From NCBI RefSeq assembly GCF_902167145.1, contig NC_050098.1, forward strand, positions 17,318,501 to 17,382,500: a DNA stretch of 64,000 nucleotides, written 5' to 3'. This DNA comes from Zea mays. Its lineage: Eukaryota; Streptophyta; Magnoliopsida; Poales; Poaceae. The stretch's first letter is position 1, and each line of letters begins with the position of its first letter. The notes under the pieces were generated by a model, which was not told the origin of the DNA, made no database searches, and was given only the letters and a program-made list of their open reading frames with translations. A program made the translations under genes and the position numbers. Shown in pieces: positions 45,681-55,240 of the stretch.

Positions 45681-45980
45681 ACATGCAACCGCCCTACTGT
45701 TATACGCCCTTCCATCTCCACCGCAACTAGCGGTCAAGAAGGCGAACCGCCACACAAGGAGCATGCAACCGCCCTGCGGTTATATGCCCTTTCATCTCCA
45801 CTGCAACCAGCGGTCAAGAAGGTGAACCGCCGCACAAGGAGCGTGCAACCGCCCTGCGTTTATATGCCCTTTCATCTCCGTCGCAACCAGCGGTCAAGGA
45901 GACGAACCGTCGCACAGGGAGCATGCAACCGCCCCGCGGTCGCACGCCCCCTGAGATTCGCTGCAACTAGTGGTTCAACC
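45681..45980. repeat. 80-bp tandem repeat in G
   Basis: Copies start at 45681, 45761, 45841 and 45921, exactly 80 bp apart. The consensus begins 'gcatgcaaccgccctgcggt', runs through 'tatatgccctttcatctcc' and 'gcaaccagcggtcaagaagg', and the fourth copy breaks up after about 60 bp. Confidence 0.92.
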
Positions 45981-46345
45981 TCTGGCATGGGGGCCCAGGC
46001 CCATGTGTCATACACCCGACGCGCTGGTTCTTGGGTACAAGAAAGTTGCACCGCCGCTCGCGCCAATACCGCGCCTCCTCGTGACCGTCGTAGAAGGCTA
46101 AGAAGATAAATTTTCAAAAAACAAGGCAGCGACTCGAGGCACCCCGCACACGGTCCAACAAAGGAATTAAGTGCGGAGGTCACGGGCTAGTCAGCTGCGG
46201 GAACAGGCGTGGCAGTTGGCATGACCATAGGCGAGCCGGCACTAACTACGTCAACGGGCGCACAGAAGCAGCGAGCCGATCGCCAGTCAAACTCTGGCCC
46301 CACCTGCAGGCTCGCACCCTCCCCTGAGGTGGGCCCGGTGGCCAC

Positions 46346-47374
46346 TGTCGGTACCCTGGATTAGGGGTACCCCTTACTACGGTATAAAGGCATGGTGCCT
46401 GTGCGGTTACCCTTAGCCGCGCGGAGAACAGCCTCAGGGGTATCTTGTGGGCAGTTAAGGTGGCATTCTCTGAGACAACGCCATTGGGCCTAGAAGGCAC
46501 CGGACCCCTGTGCGCACGACCCGGACCCCCGGAGTAAAGCAGCTCGAAGCCATTGGATAGGGTTCGGACCCCACCAAGTGAGCTCCGGACCGCCCATAAC
46601 AAGGTCCCAGGAAAGGGAGTATCATGACCTAGACCCGGGTCCAGGACTGACACGTGTCCTGGCTCTATCCGCGGCGCCTCCGCCCCCCACTTGGCCATGG
46701 GTCTAATGCTACAGCATGGCTTATCGTCCGTGACGTAGGCCAGCGGGCGGAGTGTGACGTAAGGGCTCTGAGCCGCGCGGCCTCCGCCTTTATTGTGGAA
46801 AGGACGCGCCGCTTCTGATAGATGATGTGCCCCCACGACATTTATTGCGTCCTGTCCTTTTCGCTGGCAGGCGGCGCCAGGGCCACCCTGCAGACTGTGC
46901 ACCTGTCCAGTCCGTTGTCGAAATAGTGTGCCCGTGCTGCACTGTGCGCTGTACTCATCCCATATATGAGAAGCTTCCCCCTGCTCGATGAGGCTACGCA
47001 GATCTCGGGTGTCAGACCGCACGAAGATTACACAGGCATGGCAAGCAATAGATCCACCCTTCCATTTGTCCCTAGGCCCACATGTCGGGGCTCAGAACCC
47101 TTGTACATGCCCCCCTTGAACTATAAAAGGGGAGGCATGCAACGAGAGAGAGAGAGGTCATTCAGGCTTACACACAGCATAAGCTTCCTCAACAATCCAA
47201 CACACAGTGGAGTAGGGTATTACGCTCCGGTGGCCCGAACCACTCTAAATCCTCGCGTGTTCATGTGTTTGATGATCGTTTAGCAAGACAGGCAAAACGC
47301 TTAAGCCCCCTCCTCATCTTAGGATTTAGGGCAGGTGCACTCCGCCACCCGGCCAGAGAATTCCCTCTCCGACA
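46346..47374 (+). repeat. Element G 3' LTR (right), intact
   Basis: The 1,029-bp LTR begins TGTCGGTACCC and ends CTCTCCGACA, with a TATA box at 47122-47128 followed by a GA-rich stretch. It is uninterrupted, in contrast to the 5' LTR, which was hit twice. Confidence 0.95.
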
Positions 47375-48987
47375 CCGAGAATGGAGTTCACGGGGTGATC
47401 TCGTTGTATCGCATCATGGACTCTTGGGTGTGGCGGTCTTGGATCCTGATCATCTTCCTTGTCTTGATCATTAGCATCTCCCCCTTGATCATTGTCCTCC
47501 TCTTGATCTTCATTTTCATCATCTTGAGCTTGATCCTCATCTTGAGTTGGTGGAGATTCTTGCATGGAAGAAGATGGTTGATCTTGTGCGTGTGGAGGCT
47601 CTTCGGATTCCTTAGGACACACATCCCCAATGGACATGTTCCTTAGCGCGACGCATGGAGCCTCTTCATCATCTAGCTCATCAATATCAACTTGCTCTAC
47701 TTGAGAGCCGTTAGTCTCATCAAACACAATGTTACAAGAAACTTCAACTAGTCCAGTGGACTTGTTAAAGACTCTATATGCCCTTGTGTTTGAATCATAT
47801 CCTAGTAAAAAGCCTTCTACAGCCATAGGAGCAAATTTAGTTTTTCTACCTCTTTTAACAAGAATAAAACATTTGCTACCAAAGACTCTAAAATATGAAA
47901 CATTGGGCTTTTTACTGGTTAGGAGTTCATAGGATGTCTTCTTGAGGATTCGGTGAAGGTAGAGACGGTTGATGGTGTAGCAAGCGGTGTTGATTGCTTC
48001 CGCCCAAAACCGATCCGAAGTCTTGTACTCATCAAGCATGGTCCTCGCCATGTCAAGTAGAGTTCTATTCTTCCTCTCCACTACACCATTTTGTTGAGGT
48101 GTGTAGGGAGAAGAGAACTCATGCTTGATGCCCTCATCCTCAAGAAAGCCTTCAATTTGAGAGTTCTTGAACTCCGTTCCATTATCGCTTCTAATCTTTT
48201 TGATCCTTAAGCCGAACTCATTTTGAGCCCGTCTCAAGAATCCCTTTAAGGTCTCTTGGGTTTGAGATTTATCTTGCAAAAAGAACACCCAAGTGAAGCG
48301 AGAATAATCATCCACAATTACAAGACAATACTTACTCCCGCCGATGCTTATGTAAGTGATCGGGCCGAATAGATCCATGTGGAGTAGCTCAAGCGGCCTG
48401 TCGGTCGTCATGATGTTCTTGTGTGGATGGTGAGCTCCAACTTGCTTCCCTGCCTGACATGCGCTACAAATCCTGTCTTTCTCAAAATGAACATTGGTTA
48501 GCCCCAAAATGTGTTCTCCCTTTAGAAGCTTGTGAAGATTCTTCATCCCAATGTGGGCTAGTCGGCGATGCCAGAGCCAACCCATATTAGTCTTAGCAAT
48601 TAAGCAAGTATCGAGTTCAGCTCTATTAAAATCAACTAAGTATAGCTGACCTTCTAATACTCCCTTAAATGCTACTGAATCATCACTTCTTCTAAAGACT
48701 GTAACACCTAAATCTGTAAAAAGACAGTTGTAACCCATTTTGCATAATTGAGAAATAGAAAGCAAATTGTAATATAAAGAATCTACAAAAACATTGGAAA
48801 TAGAATGGTCAGGTGATATAGCAATTTTACCAAGTCCTTTGACCAAACCTTGATTTCCATCCTCGAATGTGATAGCTCTTTGGGGATCTTGGTTTTTCTC
48901 ATAAGAGGAGAACATTATTTTCTCCCTAGTCATGTGGTTTGTGCACCCGCTATCAATTATCCAACTTGAGCCCCCGGATGCATAAAC
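47375..48987 (-). CDS. Element O pol N-terminal part: protease and integrase (partial)
   Basis: This is the copia polyprotein start on the minus strand. The conserved pol start (VYASGGSSWIIDSGCTNHM) reads from about 48987, with an in-frame TAG directly before it. The blocks are protease (IIDSGC), pre-integrase (LWHRRLAHIGMKNLHKLL), CSACQAGK, and the integrase triad in HMDLFGPI, IRSDNGTEF and QNGVVERKNRT. The 'RFWAEAINTACY' block is intact where element C has a stop. An acidic Gln/Asp-rich linker ends at the G insertion (VNSIL). The frame is uninterrupted here and continues at 6141. The last 16 codons of the apparent ORF (to 47326) come from G's LTR and are not part of pol. Confidence 0.92.
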
Positions 48988-49000
48988 CTACAAAACAAGT

Positions 49001-51604
49001 TTAGGCCTTGTTCTTAGGTACCCAAACGGTCTTGGGTCCTTTGACATTAGAAACAAGCACCTTGGTTACCCAAACACAAGTCTTGGAGCCCTTGTGTTTG
49101 CCCCCAACATATTTGGCAATTTCTTTGCCTAATTTGTTAGTAAGCACATATGAAGCATCAAAAGTCTTAAATGAAACATTAGGTTCATTTGATGCAATAG
49201 GAGATTTCCTTTTAGGCAATTTAACATGAGTGGATTGCCTAGAACTAGATGCCTCACTCTTATATATAAAAGCATGATGAGAGCGAGAGTGAGACTTCCT
49301 AGAATGAATTCTCCTAATCTTATGTTCGAGATAACCAGCAGGATATAAAATATAGCCTTCGTTATCCTGAACCATGGGAGCCTTGCCCTTAACAAAGTTA
49401 GACAATTTCTTGTGGGCATTAAGCTTGACATTGCCTCCCTGTTGGAAGCCAATGCCATCCTTAATGCCAGGGCGCCTCCCACTATAGAGCATGCTTCTAG
49501 CAAATTTAATTTTTACATTTTCTACTTCATGCTCATTAACTTTAGCACTAAGTTGAGCTATGTGATCAGTTTGTTGTTTAATTAAAGTTAGGTGATCATG
49601 GACAACATCAATATTAATGTCTCTACATCTAGTACAAATGGAAACATGGCTAACAGTATATGTAGAGGGTTTGCAAGCGTTTAATTCATCAATCTTAGCA
49701 TGTAACATGGCATTCTCATTTCTAAGATTGGAAATAGAATCATTGCAAACATTTAAATCCTTAGCCTTAGCAATTAAATTATCATTCTCAATCTTAAGGC
49801 TAGAAAGTGATTCATTCAACTTGTCAATTTTAGAAATCAAACTAGCATTATCATTTTTGAGGTTGACAAGAGAATCATCACAAACATTTAACTTCTCAAC
49901 CTTAGCAATTAATTTTGCATTCTCATTTCTAAGGTTGGAGATTGTATCATGGCAAATGCTAAGCTCACTAGTCAATTTTTCACATTTTTCTATCTCCTGA
50001 GCATAAGCATTTTTAACCTTAACATGCTTCTTGTTTTCCTTAATAAGGAAGTCCTCTTGGCTATCCAAGAGTTCATCCTTCTCATGAATAACACTAATTA
50101 ATTCATTCAATTTTTCCTTTTGTTGCATGTTTAGGTTGGCAAAAAGAGTGAGCAAGTTATCTTCATCATCACTAGATGTTGCATATTTAGTGGAGGATCT
50201 AGATTTTACCTTCTTTTTGCCGTCCTTTGCCATGAGGCACTTGTGGCCGACGTTGGGGAAGAGGAGGCCCTTGTTGGCGGCGATGTTGGCGGCGTCCTCG
50301 TCGGAGGAGGAGTCGGTGGAGCTCTCATCGGAGTCCCATTCTCGACACACGTGGGCATCGCCGCCCTTCTTCTTATAGTATCTCTTCTTTTCCTTCCTCT
50401 TTCCTTTCTTGTCATCGCCCCTGTCACTATCACTAGACAATGGACATTTAGCAATAAAATGACCGGGCTTACCACATTTGTAGCAAACTTTCTTGGAGCA
50501 AGGCTTGTAATCTTTCCCCCTCCTTTGCTTGAGGATTTGGCGGAAGCTCTTGATGATGAGCGCCATTTCCTCGTTGTCGAGCTTGGAGGCGTCGATGGGG
50601 AGCCTACTTGACGTAGACTCTTCTTTCTTCTCCTCTGTTGCTTTGAATGCGACGAGTTGCACCTCGGGTGTGGAGGTGGCGCCTCGCTCGATGATTTGTT
50701 TGGAGCCTTTGATCATCAATTCAAAGCTCACAAACTTTCCTATAACCTCCTCGGGAGACATTAGCTTGTATCTAGGATCACCACAAATTAATTGAACTTG
50801 TGTAGGATTAAGAAAAACGAGTGATCTTAGAATAACCTTGACCATTTCATGGTCATCCCATTTTGTTCTCTCGAGGTTGCACACTTGGTTCACCAAGGCC
50901 TTGAGCCGGTTGTACATGGCTTGTGGCTCATCTCCTTGGTTGAGCATGAATCGACCGAGCTCCCCCTCGATCGTTTCCCGCTTGGTGATCTTGGTCACCT
51001 CATCTCCTTCGTGCGCGGTCTTGAGCACGTCCCAAATTTCCTTGGCACTCTTCAATCCTTGCACTTTATTATACTCCTCTCGACTTAGAGAGGCGAGGAG
51101 TATAGTAGTGGCTTGGGAGTTGAAGTGCCGGATTTGGGCAACTTCGTCTGAATCATATCCTTCATCCCCTACGGATGGTACCTGTACTCTAAACTCAACA
51201 ACATCCCAAATGCTAGTGTGGAGTGAGGTTAGATGGTGCCTCATTTTATCATTCCACATACAATAATCTTCACCGTCAAAAATCGGTGGTTTGCCTAATG
51301 GGACATAAAGTAATGGAGTACGTTTAGAAATGCGAGGGTAGCGTAAGGGGATCTTACTAAACTTCTTGCGCTCTTGGCGCTTAGAAGTGACGGACGGCGT
51401 GTCGGAGCTGAAGGTGGATGGCGACGAAGAGTCGGTCTCATAGTAGACCACTTTCTTCATCTTCTTCTTCTTGTCGCCACTCCGATGTGACTTGACGCGT
51501 GGAGGTGATTCCTCCCTTCCTTTGGCGCCGAACTTCTTTGATGGAGCCTTCTCGCGGCTTGTGTCCGTTTCCATCTCCCTCTTGGCGAATGCTCCCGACA
51601 TCAC
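49001..51604 (-). CDS. Element O gag, 867 codons, intact
   Basis: This is a Sirevirus Gag, on the minus strand with ATG at 51604. A charged N-terminus (KKKKMKKVVYYETDSSS) leads to the UBN2-type gag core (LGKPPIFDGEDYCMW, ELGRFMLNQGDEPQA). The zinc knuckle C-Y-K-C-G-K-P-G-H-F-I-A-K-C is near residues 395-410, followed by an acidic Ser-rich stretch. A long coiled coil (about residues 500-680) contains four tandem helices of 21-24 residues. The C-terminal tail has KTCVWVTK and KTVWVPKNKA motifs. It is the only complete Gag reading frame in the window. The stop is TAA, and pol follows in another frame 14 bases on. Confidence 0.92.
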   Translation of the reverse strand: MMSGAFAKREMETDTSREKAPSKKFGAKGREESPPRVKSHRSGDKKKKMKKVVYYETDSSSPSTFSSDTPSVTSKRQERKKFSKIPLRYPRISKRTPLLYVPLGKPPIFDGEDYCMWNDKMRHHLTSLHTSIWDVVEFRVQVPSVGDEGYDSDEVAQIRHFNSQATTILLASLSREEYNKVQGLKSAKEIWDVLKTAHEGDEVTKITKRETIEGELGRFMLNQGDEPQAMYNRLKALVNQVCNLERTKWDDHEMVKVILRSLVFLNPTQVQLICGDPRYKLMSPEEVIGKFVSFELMIKGSKQIIERGATSTPEVQLVAFKATEEKKEESTSSRLPIDASKLDNEEMALIIKSFRQILKQRRGKDYKPCSKKVCYKCGKPGHFIAKCPLSSDSDRGDDKKGKRKEKKRYYKKKGGDAHVCREWDSDESSTDSSSDEDAANIAANKGLLFPNVGHKCLMAKDGKKKVKSRSSTKYATSSDDEDNLLTLFANLNMQQKEKLNELISVIHEKDELLDSQEDFLIKENKKHVKVKNAYAQEIEKCEKLTSELSICHDTISNLRNENAKLIAKVEKLNVCDDSLVNLKNDNASLISKIDKLNESLSSLKIENDNLIAKAKDLNVCNDSISNLRNENAMLHAKIDELNACKPSTYTVSHVSICTRCRDINIDVVHDHLTLIKQQTDHIAQLSAKVNEHEVENVKIKFARSMLYSGRRPGIKDGIGFQQGGNVKLNAHKKLSNFVKGKAPMVQDNEGYILYPAGYLEHKIRRIHSRKSHSRSHHAFIYKSEASSSRQSTHVKLPKRKSPIASNEPNVSFKTFDASYVLTNKLGKEIAKYVGGKHKGSKTCVWVTKVLVSNVKGPKTVWVPKNKA

Positions 51605-51635
51605 TTCGAGTGGTTAGACTCTAATAAAGTATCGA

Positions 51636-51647
51636 GCTCTGATACCA
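51636..51647 (-). other. Element O primer binding site
   Basis: The minus strand reads TGGTATCAGAGC, a perfect match to the standard initiator-Met-tRNA PBS, two bases from the 5' LTR. Confidence 0.93.
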
Positions 51648-51649
51648 AT

Positions 51650-52842
51650 TGAAAGCCGCCTAGAGGGGGTGAATAGGCAAATCTGAAATTTACAAACTTT
51701 AAGCACAACTACAAGCCAGGTTAGCGTTAGAAATAAAACCGAGTCCGTTAGAGAGGGCGAAAACAAATCACAAGCAAATGAAAGTGGATGACACAGTGAT
51801 TTGTTTTACCGAGGTTCGGTTCTTGCAAACCTACTCCCCGTTAATGTGGTCACAAAGACCGGGTCTCTTTCAACCCTTTCCCTCTCTCAAACGGTCTCCT
51901 AGACCGAGTGAGCTTTTCTCCTCAATTAATTGGGTCACTTAGACCCCACAAGGACCACCACAACTTGGTGTCTCTTGCTTTGATTACAAGTGTCTTAAGA
52001 ACAAGAATGGGGAAGAAGAAAAGCGATCCAAGCGACAAGAACTCAAATGAACACAAATATCTCTCTCTCACTAGTCACTAAATGTTTGGAGTGATTCCGG
52101 ACTTGGGAGAGGATTTGATCTCTTGTTTGTGTCTTGGAGTAAAGTCTAGAGCTCTTGTATTGAATGCAATGGCTGAAAACTTGGATGCCTTGAAGTGCGG
52201 TGGTTGGGGGGTATTTATAGCCCCACCCACCAAAATGGCCGTTGGGGAGGCTGTCTGTCGATGGGCGCACCGGACAGTCTGGTGCGCCACCGGACACTGT
52301 CCAGTGCGCCAGCCACGTCACCCAACCGTTAGGGTTCGACCGTTGGAGCTCTGTCAGCCTGGGCCACCGGACAGCCGCTGTTCACTGTCCGGTGCGCCTT
52401 CTGGCGCCTGCTCTGACTCTGTGTGCACTGTCCGCGCACTGTAGCGCTTTTACAGGTTTTCGTTGGAGTCAATCGTTGCGTTGTAGTCGTTGCTCCGCTG
52501 GCACACCAGACAGTCCGGTGCTATACCGGACAGTCTAGTGAATTATAGCAGAGTGGCATTTCCAGAAACCTGAAGGTGGCGAGTTCGAGTTGATCCACCC
52601 TGGTGCACCGGACACTGTCCGGTGGCACACCGGACAGTCCGGTGCGCCAGACCAGGGCAGCCTTCGGTTTCTTTTGCTCCTTTCTTTTTGAACCCTTTCT
52701 TGGACTTTTTATTGGTTTGTGTTGAACCTTTGGCACCTGTAGAACTTAGAATCTAGAGCAAACTAGTTAGTCCAATTATTTGTGTTGGGCAATTCAACCA
52801 CCAAAATTATTTAGGAAAAGGTTTGACCATGTTTCCCTTTCA
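51650..52842 (-). repeat. Element O 5' LTR (right)
   Basis: The 1,193-bp LTR begins TGAAAGCCGCC and ends CCCTTTCA. Palindromes of the CACCGGACAGTCCGGTG type lie between about 52266 and 52652. It retains repeats lost from the 3' LTR but has lost about 20 bp near 52375 that the 3' LTR keeps. Confidence 0.94.
52212..52219 (-). promoter_or_regulatory. Element O 5' LTR TATA box
   Basis: The minus strand reads TATAAATA after GGGGC, conserved at 3065-3072 in the 3' LTR. Confidence 0.65.
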
Positions 52843-52847
52843 ATCAT

Positions 52848-53280
52848 CTCAGTGCGTAGCTCACCAAATTGCACTTAACACCTCATGAAAATATCTACTA
52901 ATAGTCTCAGTAGATCTTCGGAAGGTGAATTTGAGAACCCTAAACCTTTGATTATGACCAACAACATGTAGAAACATTGCAACTTGTTCTTCTACAGAAC
53001 TGTGAATACTATCCCTTAGCAAGTGTCGAGACCGAAACAAACCACAAAGCTCAAAGAAAGGGAGCTTATACATTCTAAGCAACTCCACACATTGGATATC
53101 ATCAGATTCATAGATAAATCTAAGATTTGCCTGCCTCTCGATGTCCCTTTGAAACATTGGACCATATGTGACACGAGGATGAAAGAGTCTACGCCTAAGG
53201 CATGCAAACAACCAACAAGATATAGCAACAACCAATGCCGATGCTCTCAACTTCAACAAATGATGATTTGGACCCAACAT
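52848..53280 (-). pseudogene. Harbinger DDE transposase, N-terminal exon
   Basis: This is the helix-turn-helix portion upstream of the DDE domain. The ATG is at 53280. Family landmarks are ELLRMYKLPFFELCGLF, LLRDSIHSSVEEQVAMFLH, VGHNQRF and RSTETISRYFHEVLSAI. After that an extra T in a T run (about 52864-52867) brings a TGA. In the neighbouring frame the sequence runs straight into the insertion site and continues at 2500 downwards (ITPPS...). The target site is therefore inside this exon. The gene is inactivated both by the base insertion and by the 50-kb nest. Confidence 0.85.
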
Positions 53281-53409
53281 ATATGAATAAATAAGATAAG
53301 GGACATATTGTTGAATGAGAAAAAATTATACTCTGCTCAGACTGAAAAAAACAAGCCAGGGTTGCTACATCTAATGATGTTCTTCCAAACTGGCTTGGTA
53401 ACATCACTA

Positions 53410-53620
53410 AAAAATTGTACTCTGCTCAGATTAAAAAAACATCACTAAGAATTTGAGATCTGCTCAGATTAAACCAAAAAACATCACTGAAAAATTATGG
53501 TCTGCTCAGATTGAAAAAAAACATCACTGAAAAATTGTGGTCTGCTCAAATTGAAAAAAACATCACTGAAATCTGGTCCTAAGCTCAGATTTTAAATAAT
53601 TTCATCACTGAAAAATGATC
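53410..53620. repeat. ACATCACTGA repeats next to transposase start
   Basis: Four imperfect units of about 55 bp contain 'tctgctcagatt.aaaaaaacatcactga.aaattg'. They resemble the repeats at 1288-1572 on the other side of the gene. Confidence 0.65.
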
Positions 53621-54646
53621 AGAATAAAAAAAGAGAGTTATGGAGGTAGGAGCATAATATAATGCATTAACTACCTGCATAGTATAAAAAGAAGATAGTT
53701 ATGGAGGTAGCTGCATAATATAATGCATTAATCCATTAAATTAAACAAGACAAGAGGCTACAGAGGGGGAGAAGAAAGGAGGAACAAAAAGTAAGATTGT
53801 TGTAAGGGAAGAGGAAAACAGGAATAGATGAAGGTAAGAGGGGGAGAAGAAAAGAGGAACAACTAGCTACTTAATATAATAGACAGATTATGCTAATTGC
53901 ATAATCCATTAAATAAAACAAGACAAGTATGACAAACATGTTAAATTCAATTAAGTCAATAAATAAACATGGCAAAACATGGACCAAGCAATTGAAAGAT
54001 GGCTTAACTGAAAATTGAAAGCACATCACTAAAAAGCACATCACTGAAAAACTATGCAGGTAGTTCAGTTAATTAAGTCAAGTCAAGAATATTTAAAAGT
54101 TCAATTAAGTTCAGGTAGTCAAGAATATTGAAAGTACATCACTGAAAAACTATGCAGGTAGTTCAGTTAATTCAGTCAAGTCAAGAATATTGAAAAGTTC
54201 AGTTAAGTTCAGGTAGTCAAGAATATTGAAAGCACATCACTAAAAAGTTCAGTTAAGCACATCACTAAAAAATTCTATTGATTGCAGATATAAAGAAACC
54301 AGGTGGACTAGCTACTGAAATAGAGAGTTACTTTGGTTGTTCAGCCTCAAATCTTGTGTTGGTAGGAGGATAATTGTGAGCTATGACTATTCTTACTATA
54401 AACCTAAGATTGTCAAAAGGGTATGGTCCTAAGATTGTTTAGTTAATCAGATCTAGAATTTTACGAGGAATCTACAACAGCAAGACAAGAGTTTGGTACT
54501 AGACAACAGATCAGCAAGACAAGTATACTAATCAGATATATAAACAAAGACAAGAATTTTACGAGGAATCCTCCAAATTCTAGACAGCAGATCAGTAATC
54601 GGAGGACCTAGGAGGACAAACGAGAAGAGAAGATCTAGAGGGGTAC
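53621..54646. other. AT-rich non-coding Harbinger sequence with direct repeats
   Basis: No gene is seen. A two-copy repeat ('agttatggaggtag..gcataatataatgcatta', copies at about 53636 and 53697) and a 98-bp tandem repeat (copies from 54039 and 54137, core 'catcactgaaaaactatgc') lie here. 'aagacaag' and 'catcacta' motifs are scattered throughout. Confidence 0.6.
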
Positions 54647-54795
54647 TAACCTGAGAAGAGGGAGTACAGCTACGGTTTACTCGTAGCTGAGAACCGATCG
54701 AGGTCGTAGGAGAGCGATCTAACCTGAGAAGAGGGAGACCACACGGCTAGGGTTCACTCGCTGCTGAGAACCGATCGAGGTCGTAGGAGAGCGAT
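54647..54795. repeat. 73-bp tandem repeat upstream of Harbinger transposase
   Basis: Two copies from 54647 and 54720 begin 'taacctgagaagagggag' and end 'gatcgaggtcgtaggaga' plus 'gcgatc'. The GC-rich stretch after them (54800-55130) repeats 'gagaggcgagagc' and 'gcgaagcagatga' blocks. It may be a leader or promoter region of the transposon, which is inference. Confidence 0.75.
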
Positions 54796-55240
54796 CCTTG
54801 CGAAGCAGATGAAAGTAGATGAGCATCCAAGAAAGGGGCTAACCTTGCGAAGCAGATGAAAGTAGATGGACAGCGAAGCAGATGAACCCGAGAGGCGAGA
54901 GCCAAGCAGATCGACAGATCGAGCTCATCCGCGGGCGCGGTGTTGTCACCACGGGTGGAGAGAGATGACGGCGGCGAGCCCGTGAGCACAGCGACTGCGA
55001 GTGAACCCGAGAGGCGAGAGCGAGTTAACCCTAGAGAGAGGCGAGAGCCGCGGCGGCAGCTGCGAGTGGCGAGAGAACCCGAGAGGCGAGTGACTGCGAG
55101 TTAACCCTAGAGCCGCGGCGGCCAGGCTCACTCGCGAAGGACAAATTCTGAGTTCGAAATGGGCCTGACCACACAATCACGTATGGCTCATCTCAGCCAG
55201 GCTCATGTGCTGAACCAGGTAACCAAACATTCCGACCTTG

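Larger units (their letters stand above)
43288..46345 (+). other. Element G 3' non-coding region, repeat rich
   Basis: This 3-kb stretch lies between the pol remnant and the 3' LTR. It holds four sets of tandem or spaced repeats, listed separately. ORFs up to about 126 codons occur on both strands but follow the repeats and show no known domain. There is no clear polypurine tract directly before 46346 ('gaggtgggcccggtggccac'), only a G-rich stretch. Confidence 0.65.
6142..47374 (+). mobile_element. Internally deleted Ty3-gypsy element 'G', plus strand, interrupted by A and B
   Basis: The element begins TGTCAGTACCC and ends CTCTCCGACA with TSD CCGAG (6137-6141 and 47375-47379), inserted in pol of element O. 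Without nested insertions it is about 7.1 kb: LTRs of about 1.03 kb and a 5.0-kb interior. The interior has a GGCGCGCC-type PBS, a gag pseudogene (41394-42943), a short piece resembling the end of integrase (43173-43287) and 3 kb of repeat-rich non-coding DNA. Protease, RT and RNase H are absent, so it could move only with enzymes from a relative. The CxxH...HxxxxC knuckle and PBS suggest the Tat (RIRE2/Cinful-like) lineage, which is an inference. Confidence 0.88.
2501..52842 (-). mobile_element. Sirevirus (Ty1-copia, Opie/Ji-like) element 'O', interrupted by nested insertions
   Basis: The ends are TG...CA with a 5-bp target duplication ATCAT (2496-2500 and 52843-52847). The orientation is minus: PBS beside the right LTR, gag 49001-51604, pol 47375-48987 continuing at 6141-4536, PPT beside the left LTR. 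Without the gypsy insertion at 6142-47374 the element is about 9.1 kb, a normal Sirevirus length. LTR palindromes, a long coiled-coil Gag and repeated purine tracts before the 3' LTR are Sirevirus hallmarks. The two LTRs differ by many substitutions and several indels, which makes it one of the older layers. Confidence 0.93.
52843..55240 (-). mobile_element. PIF/Harbinger DNA transposon, right fragment
   Basis: This continues the element at 1-2500 after the nested insertion. It contains the N-terminal exon of the transposase, then 1.9 kb of non-coding sequence with several direct repeats. The end is uncertain: 'ccaggtaaccaaacattcc' (about 55216-55235) and 'ccaggcaaccaaacat' (about 55269) both resemble inverted Harbinger ends of the TGTTTGGTT type. 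I cannot confirm the terminal repeat because the left end is outside the window. Confidence 0.7.

Noticed and set aside
47326..47374. C-terminal extension GVGEGILWPGGGVHLP on O pol
   Set aside because: It is translation into G's LTR past the insertion point.
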